This document shows, piece after piece, positions 7,976 through 12,407 of a stretch of DNA of 12,407 nucleotides; position 1 is the stretch's first letter, and each line of letters starts with the position of its first letter. The DNA lies in assembly GCA_003024985.2 (NCBI GenBank), contig PXIH01S0013577.1; one strand, given 5' to 3'. Under the pieces are notes generated by a model that saw only the letters and a list, made by a program, of their open reading frames with translations, was not told the origin of the DNA and searched no databases. Source of the DNA: Euperipatoides rowelli. Lineage: Eukaryota; Onychophora; Udeonychophora; Euonychophora; Peripatopsidae. Made by a program: the position numbers and the translations under genes.

Positions 7976-8589
7976 TCAAAAATTGGCTAATTATGCAGGA
8001 CTAGAAACTTGTTTTTCTTTTGGATAAGGGTCAGGATTAAAATGAATGTATGTATTCTATAAAATAAATTGAGTAGGCTAGTAGAATTTATTATGCCAGC
8101 AAAGTCAATTTTTTTTTTGTATGTGTGTGATATACTGTAATTATAATTCAGGCTTCCAAATTACACCTTCAAGTAAAACATTAGCAATAAATAAATAGAT
8201 TTCATTAACTTTAGCTGCAATAAATAAATAGCTTAGAGAAATAATTGAAATGAGTGGAATGGTATTGTTTAATAAGTTAAAAACTCAAAAAGTGAGTAAT
8301 TAACCGATTATTCGGTACTTGGCCGATTAATTGGGTAATCGGCCAATTATCTAAATATAATGTCTATTGCTGATAAACTGCAATGTTCTCAGAGGAAATG
8401 GTAAAACTGGCTGTCTTTGGCTAACGAGAAAGAAACAGGTAGGCTAGAACTTGATGTCAAACAGTTTTTTTTTTTTACATAAGAGTAAACAAAATTGAAA
8501 AAACTGGCACAACTAAAATAACCTGACACACTTGTTGTGATCCCATGACTCAGGGGCGGTAGATACTTTTTTGATCAGCACGCGCCGAT

Positions 8590-8635
8590 CCAACTACAAA
8601 GATACAGTTCTAACATCAATGCCAGAAGTAGTTGG
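8590..8635. repeat. 8-bp inverted repeat in a less AT-rich patch
   Basis: CCAACTAC at 8590-8597 pairs with GTAGTTGG at 8628-8635. It lies in 8540-8660, which contains AGGGGCGGTAG and CACGCGCCGATCC and is richer in GC and CpG than the surrounding intron. The patch may be part of an unrecognised interspersed repeat. A CAGGGGCGG-like start at 8551 recalls hAT ends, but no matching second end was found. Confidence 0.4.
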
Positions 8636-8852
8636 GCTGGAAAGGTGCATGCCGTTCACAACCAAGCAAAACAATTAACAAAATTGATAAAGTCTTTTAT
8701 TAGCCCAAATAAACATATACTGTATTTAAAATAAATGATGGCATCTATATGCATAAATTAGCATTAATTTCCACATAAACAGAAGTTAAATGTTTTATGC
8801 ATTGTTTACAATCTTTATAAATTATAATTGCTCAAATTATATGTACACGGCG

Positions 8853-8873
8853 TTTACTATTGAAAATAGTAAA
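8853..8873. repeat. Perfect 9-bp-arm palindrome with 3-base centre
   Basis: TTTACTATT at 8853-8861, GAA in the middle, then AATAGTAAA at 8865-8873. A short palindrome in intron C-D with no known role. Confidence 0.6.
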
Positions 8874-9097
8874 GCCCTTCTCTGAACGTAAACAAGACAT
8901 AAACTAAAAACAGCTATTCCGTCAATGCACGGACTAATACAACAAATAATAAATGAATAAAATATGATTGGTTCATCATTATATATACAGGTATATACAG
9001 ACTTTTACTGTATATACTCAGAAGTATGCACAATGTAACTGTACTGTATTATGTAAGTATATATTAAACATACACAGCATTTGCTTTTGTTTTTCAG

Positions 9098-9303
9098 CTG
9101 GACTTACTGAAGTAATAATTTATAGTTCTCCAGATGATAAGAAAAAGAATCGAGGCTTTTGCTTTCTTGAATATGAAACTCATAAAGCCGCATCATTAGC
9201 CAAAAGGCGATTAGGTACTGGAAGAGTAAAAGTATGGGGCTGTGATATCATTGTAGATTGGGCTGACCCTCAGGAAGAGCCAGATGAGCAAACCATGTCA
9301 AAG
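9098..9303 (+). CDS. SYNCRIP: hnRNP Q/R (Syncrip) exon D: rest of RRM2
   Basis: Internal coding exon of 206 bp: two bases finish the split Ala codon, then 68 codons, ending in phase 0. It starts GLTEVIIYSSPDDKKKNRGF and contains RRM2 RNP1, RGFCFLEY, at nt 9151-9174. It continues THKAASLAKRRLGTGRVKVW and ends GCDIIVDWADPQEEPDEQTM then SK. The WADP and EEPD stretch is the hallmark linker between RRM2 and RRM3 of hnRNP Q/R, and the wording is almost that of Drosophila Syp as I recall it. The acceptor is TTTTTCAG ending at 9097. The donor is GTAGTA at 9304-9309, followed by a G and 14 T. The open frame continues upstream of 9098, but those residues are intronic and unlike any RRM. The next exon should start VKVLYVRNL (RRM3) and is not found before the window ends. 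Confidence 0.97.
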
Positions 9304-10581
9304 GTAGTAGTTTTTTTTTTTTTTGTTCAATGATATCAGTAAATAAAAAAAAAAAATTTTTAAAAAAAACATTAAAACTATTTTTTTTAGTTTTTAATAA
9401 ATTTTGAAATCTTAAATTTGACAAATTGCCATGAAAAATAGCTATTGTATTATTATTATTATTGTGTCCACTCAAAATTTATCACTTTGTCTTCTTAGAT
9501 AAGAAATTCATATTGTCTCAAACAGTCCATTTAAAAACCTAAAGCAAACTATATTGTTTAAATTTATTTTTTAATCTTTTCAAATGGATTATTTTATTGA
9601 TATCATTATTTGTTAACCCTTTATGTGGGGAAAATATTTATTTAATTTACTTCATGGTTGGGTCTTTCCTCCCCCTCCCTTTATTTTGTTAGTTTTGGTA
9701 GCTTAAATAAAATATTTTTATAAATTATGCTTTTAGTTATTTGCTAAATGTGCAAAAGAGTGGTGAAATTCTTAAGTTACAGTATATTGTAAATTAATTC
9801 AGTTGCTTTCCTGATAAAATCAACTAACATCTTTTACAGCAATTGGATTATATAAATTGATATAACTAGTTTGTTCATTTATGGACTCTGTAGCTTTTAT
9901 TTATAATTATAAAAATGTAAACCAAATAGCTGAATACTTATAATTAAGTTAAACTTAATTTAAAAGGAATGCCACAAATCTCATTTAAATGGTATGTTAG
10001 AAAATACTTAAATTAACCTTCTCCCTAGTACCTAATTTTTAATTTACTGTTGTACTTTTCATCAACCTTTTTTTTCCATCTAGCATTTAAATGCAATAAT
10101 CCCATAATGAATATGTTTTGTTTTTTTTTAAAGGGGAGAAGCGGTGCTGAAAATTGATGAAAATGGATTTAAAAAATCGTTTTTTTTTTTAATATTTTTT
10201 TTACATTTTTTAAGCTGTTTAATATCTCAGTTTCATAAATAAAATCAATCCTGTTTAAAAAAAAATATGTTACTTTGCTCAAAATCGAGTATTTTATGAA
10301 ACTAGTTAATTTTTTTTTTTTTAAAAAAAAACTTCTAAATAACTAATAATTATCCCAAAATGTTTTATAAATTTCTCGGCGACTGTATCAGATAGAGCTT
10401 CACAGATTTTTTATTTAATAAATTAAAGCGTCCACTATTGAGAATACATAAGAAAAAAAGTCTTTGTCAGCATTTTTTAGCCAATAGAACCATATTTTCT
10501 TAAGCAAATTTGTAAATAAAGAAGAAAAATGATGTGGTCAAATGTTCACGTTTTATCATTAGGCCAATTATGCCAAGATAG

Positions 10582-10634
10582 CATCCCATAATCCTTTGTA
10601 AATACGCCCATCATTCCCAGAATTCTTTGATAAA
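10582..10634. repeat. Imperfect direct repeat, period about 30
   Basis: CATCCCATAATCCTTTGTAA (10582) and CATTCCCAGAATTCTTTGAT (10612) are similar, 30 bases apart. A further pair, AGGCATTTAAAA, follows at 10642 and 10662. This may be part of a degraded dispersed repeat; the family is unknown. Confidence 0.35.
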
Positions 10635-12189
10635 ACATCACAGGCATTTAAAACCAGTCTTAGGCATTTAAAAATCATAACGTGAAATGATGCCGATCTA
10701 TTTATTTTAAAGTTATTTCATGCTGTTAAAAAGTCTTAATCTTGTGAATAAAATTGGTTAGTTTCTTTTTTTTTTTTTCATTAGAAGCATAAATACGATT
10801 AATTATCATTATTATAAATGTTGATTTAACTTTTTTTATAAACGTAACAGCCTAATTTTACGATCTCTTTGATGGTACGATAAATCTAATTACAGTGGCC
10901 TATATGATTATTGTATCTATTTAGTAAATTTTAAAACACTATATTTAGCAAAAATTTCTCCAGGTTATTAACATAAATCAAAATAATAGTTATTAGGCCT
11001 ATTGATATTCAAAATAAAAATTATGCCATCTAAAAACTTAAGGGGGGGGGGAAATCTCAATTGTTTCACTTGAAAAAAAATATGTGATTGGATTGTTAAT
11101 CCTTTTATTATCAATAAGAAATTAAATGCTGGTTTGCTATATTTTACCGATTTAATACCCGGGTTAAGTACAATTATTAGTACTCCAATTATTACTACAA
11201 AATTGCCTAATATTAATGATTGGCATAATGATATTCACGAGTCAGATTCTAATCAAGTTGGCCAATCATTTCAATTCACTCCATCCATTGATTCTCAACA
11301 TGTTTCATCTGCTTAAAAAAAAAAATGTTTTTCAAGCTAATGATGAACAAATAGTTTTAAATCCCAATTCTTATATACTGGTTAAAACATGTTTATCTTT
11401 TTAATGATTTCTTGAATAATAATCATTTTGACTGGAAAATTTATATTAGGCTACTTTGTAGGCTATAATATCCATTTTTGAGTCTCACTTATACTACTTT
11501 ATTGAACACGGATGAAAAAAACTAAAAGGACATACCTACTTAAATTTAATAAATGTATACTGTACTGTACATACTCACAATGTCAGCTACAGTGACCAAT
11601 AATGTTAGAAAAAAATTGGCACTCTTAAAAATATTTAATTCAGCCTAACTTACATCTTCCCTAACTAAGGCAATCACATTTTGCTTACACACAACTAGCC
11701 AATGATATACAATAACTAGATTAAGAAATCACAAGCCAAAAGGGTAAGAATTAGGATTTTCAAATGGAAGTCATTCTTAGAGTAGGATCATCTACCATAA
11801 AGAATAGAGCTAGAGATTTGAAACTTGGTATGAATCTTCTTGAATATATTCTAACAAAAATAATAGATCCTATTTTTTGATATCTACTTTCAATTTTGAA
11901 AATTTTATTCTATATTTGAAAAAGTGATAATTTTGAGGAAAATTTTGAATGTGATATTTGGATGCAATTTACAGGTTGTCTGTTCAAAAATCTTGAATTA
12001 TGGCTTTATTACTTTTGTTGGAATGTATTCAAGATTATATATACTGTATATACCAAATTAGAAGTGTCTAGCTCAATTCCTTTTGGTAGATGATCCCTCC
12101 CTTAGGCGACCTATAATTTTTCCAAGATGGTGGTGTTTCCATGGCAAACAAATGCATGATGGGAATTATTTTCTATATTTAAACCTTTC

Positions 12190-12268
12190 CACTCCAATGT
12201 CGATTCTCAATTGCCATTTTCAATTTAGTAGTTGCACTCCAAAGTCGATTCAGAATCGCCGTTTTGAA
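12190..12268. repeat. Imperfect tandem pair, 34-base units 45 bases apart
   Basis: The segment starting CACTCCAATGTCGATTC at 12190 and the one starting CACTCCAAAGTCGATTC at 12235 agree at about 28 of 34 positions. Upstream, 12120-12165 has CCAAGATGGTGGTGTTTCCA, wording seen in old dispersed repeats of many animals. The region may be a worn interspersed repeat. Confidence 0.5.
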
Positions 12269-12407
12269 ATCTCAAATCAAAAATTATTATATGCAAATAT
12301 GCTTCAATTACTATTTGTTCTTTATTTTCAAAGACTCAAAATATATTTGTCTTTAATTATCTCAAAAAATTTAAAAATAAATAAATAAAACAATACTATT
12401 TGAGAAA

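Larger units (their letters stand above)
6887..8353. mobile_element. hAT-like DNA transposon (outer), 1467 bp including nested insertions
   Basis: The element runs from TAGAGATGGACCAATTAATC to a right end that reads TAGATAATTGGCCGATTA on the other strand. It is flanked by a perfect 8-bp duplication, AATATAAT, at 6879-6886 and 8354-8361. The terminal repeats are imperfect (about 70 percent), which suggests age. Both ends carry clustered subterminal copies of TAATCGG/CCGATTA (6902-6963 and 8302-8347), likely former transposase binding sites. TAGAGATG-type ends with many CCGATTA motifs and 8-bp duplications are familiar in animal hAT elements. The interior holds a piggyBac-like remnant and a third transposon. 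Without the 481-bp insert and its extra 8-bp duplication it is 978 bp. No hAT transposase is recognisable. Confidence 0.8.
6155..9097 (+). other. Intron between exons C and D (2943 bp)
   Basis: GT-AG intron, phase 1, donor GTACTG and acceptor TTTTTCAG. About half its length is the nested transposon block 6879-8361. Two 13-bp-stem inverted repeats precede it (6427-6464 and 6799-6854). After it, 8540-8660 is a less AT-rich patch with an 8-bp inverted repeat (8590-8597 with 8628-8635), and a 9-bp-stem palindrome lies at 8853-8873. The rest is AT-rich without recognisable content. Confidence 0.93.
9304..12407 (+). other. Downstream intron (partial, at least 3104 bp)
   Basis: It starts with donor GTAGTA. 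I looked for the RRM3 exon (VKVLYVRNL...) in all three forward frames and did not find it, so the intron runs past the window end. Contents: T and A homopolymers; a palindrome at 9942-9960; a 10-base G run at 11042-11051; an imperfect direct repeat near 10582-10634; and an imperfect tandem pair at 12190-12268. Open frames at 11134-11316 and 12083-12388 encode nothing I recognise. Confidence 0.85.

Noticed and set aside
8551-8990. CAGGGGCGG-like start as a fourth hAT element
   Set aside because: No matching inverted end and no 8-bp flanking duplication could be found.
8968-9097. Upstream extension of the exon D open frame as coding sequence
   Set aside because: The residues are unlike RRM2, a clear TTTTTCAG acceptor sits at 9097, and joining exon C at 9098 restores the family sequence exactly.
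11134-11404. Two overlapping forward open frames of about 60 residues
   Set aside because: The residues show no known motif, the composition is that of AT-rich intron, and no splice signals frame an exon of the expected RRM3 content.
12083-12388. 101-residue open frame at the window end
   Set aside because: It overlaps an imperfect tandem repeat and low-complexity sequence, and I recognise no domain or coding bias.

Overview
This is an animal (eukaryotic) genomic window, AT-rich and intron-dominated. It holds four consecutive internal coding exons of one plus-strand gene, separated by AT-rich introns of about 2.6 to 2.9 kb. The exons join in frame with canonical GT-AG splice sites into a 209-residue open reading frame. 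That product is the linker, RRM1 and RRM2 of an hnRNP Q/R-type RNA-binding protein (SYNCRIP in vertebrates, Syp in Drosophila). Several residue runs (VFCGKIPKD, SSPDDKKKNRGFCFLEYE, HKAASLAKRRLGTGR, WGCDIIVDWADPQEEPDEQTMSK) match my recollection of arthropod Syp better than vertebrate hnRNP Q/R. I therefore favour an arthropod, possibly a crustacean, but no search was run.

Layout: 1-299 is the end of an upstream intron, opening with a GC-rich fragment of a probable repeat. Exon A is 300-407, exon B 3196-3372, exon C 6019-6154 and exon D 9098-9303. From 9304 to the window end is intron with no further exon that I can find. The N-terminal acidic domain lies upstream of the window. RRM3 and the RG-rich tail should lie downstream.

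The introns carry a layered set of mobile elements. Intron A-B holds a complete non-autonomous hAT-like element (2093-2864) with matching inverted ends and a perfect 8-bp target duplication. Intron C-D holds a second hAT-like element (6887-8353), also with a perfect 8-bp duplication. Inside it is a decayed, antisense piggyBac-like transposase remnant, itself split by a third hAT-like element (7337-7817). Intron B-C carries a weaker antisense trace of another transposase. There are also simple repeats, several inverted repeats, and one 34-bp duplication around a single N that looks like an assembly join.

No bacterial-type features (operons, ribosome binding sites, CRISPR) and no tRNA or rRNA genes were seen. 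I found no convincing undescribed system. The points most worth following are the nested transposon stack, the symmetric skippable RRM1 exon with a U-tract-dependent-looking donor, and a strongly strand-biased TAGGCTA heptamer.
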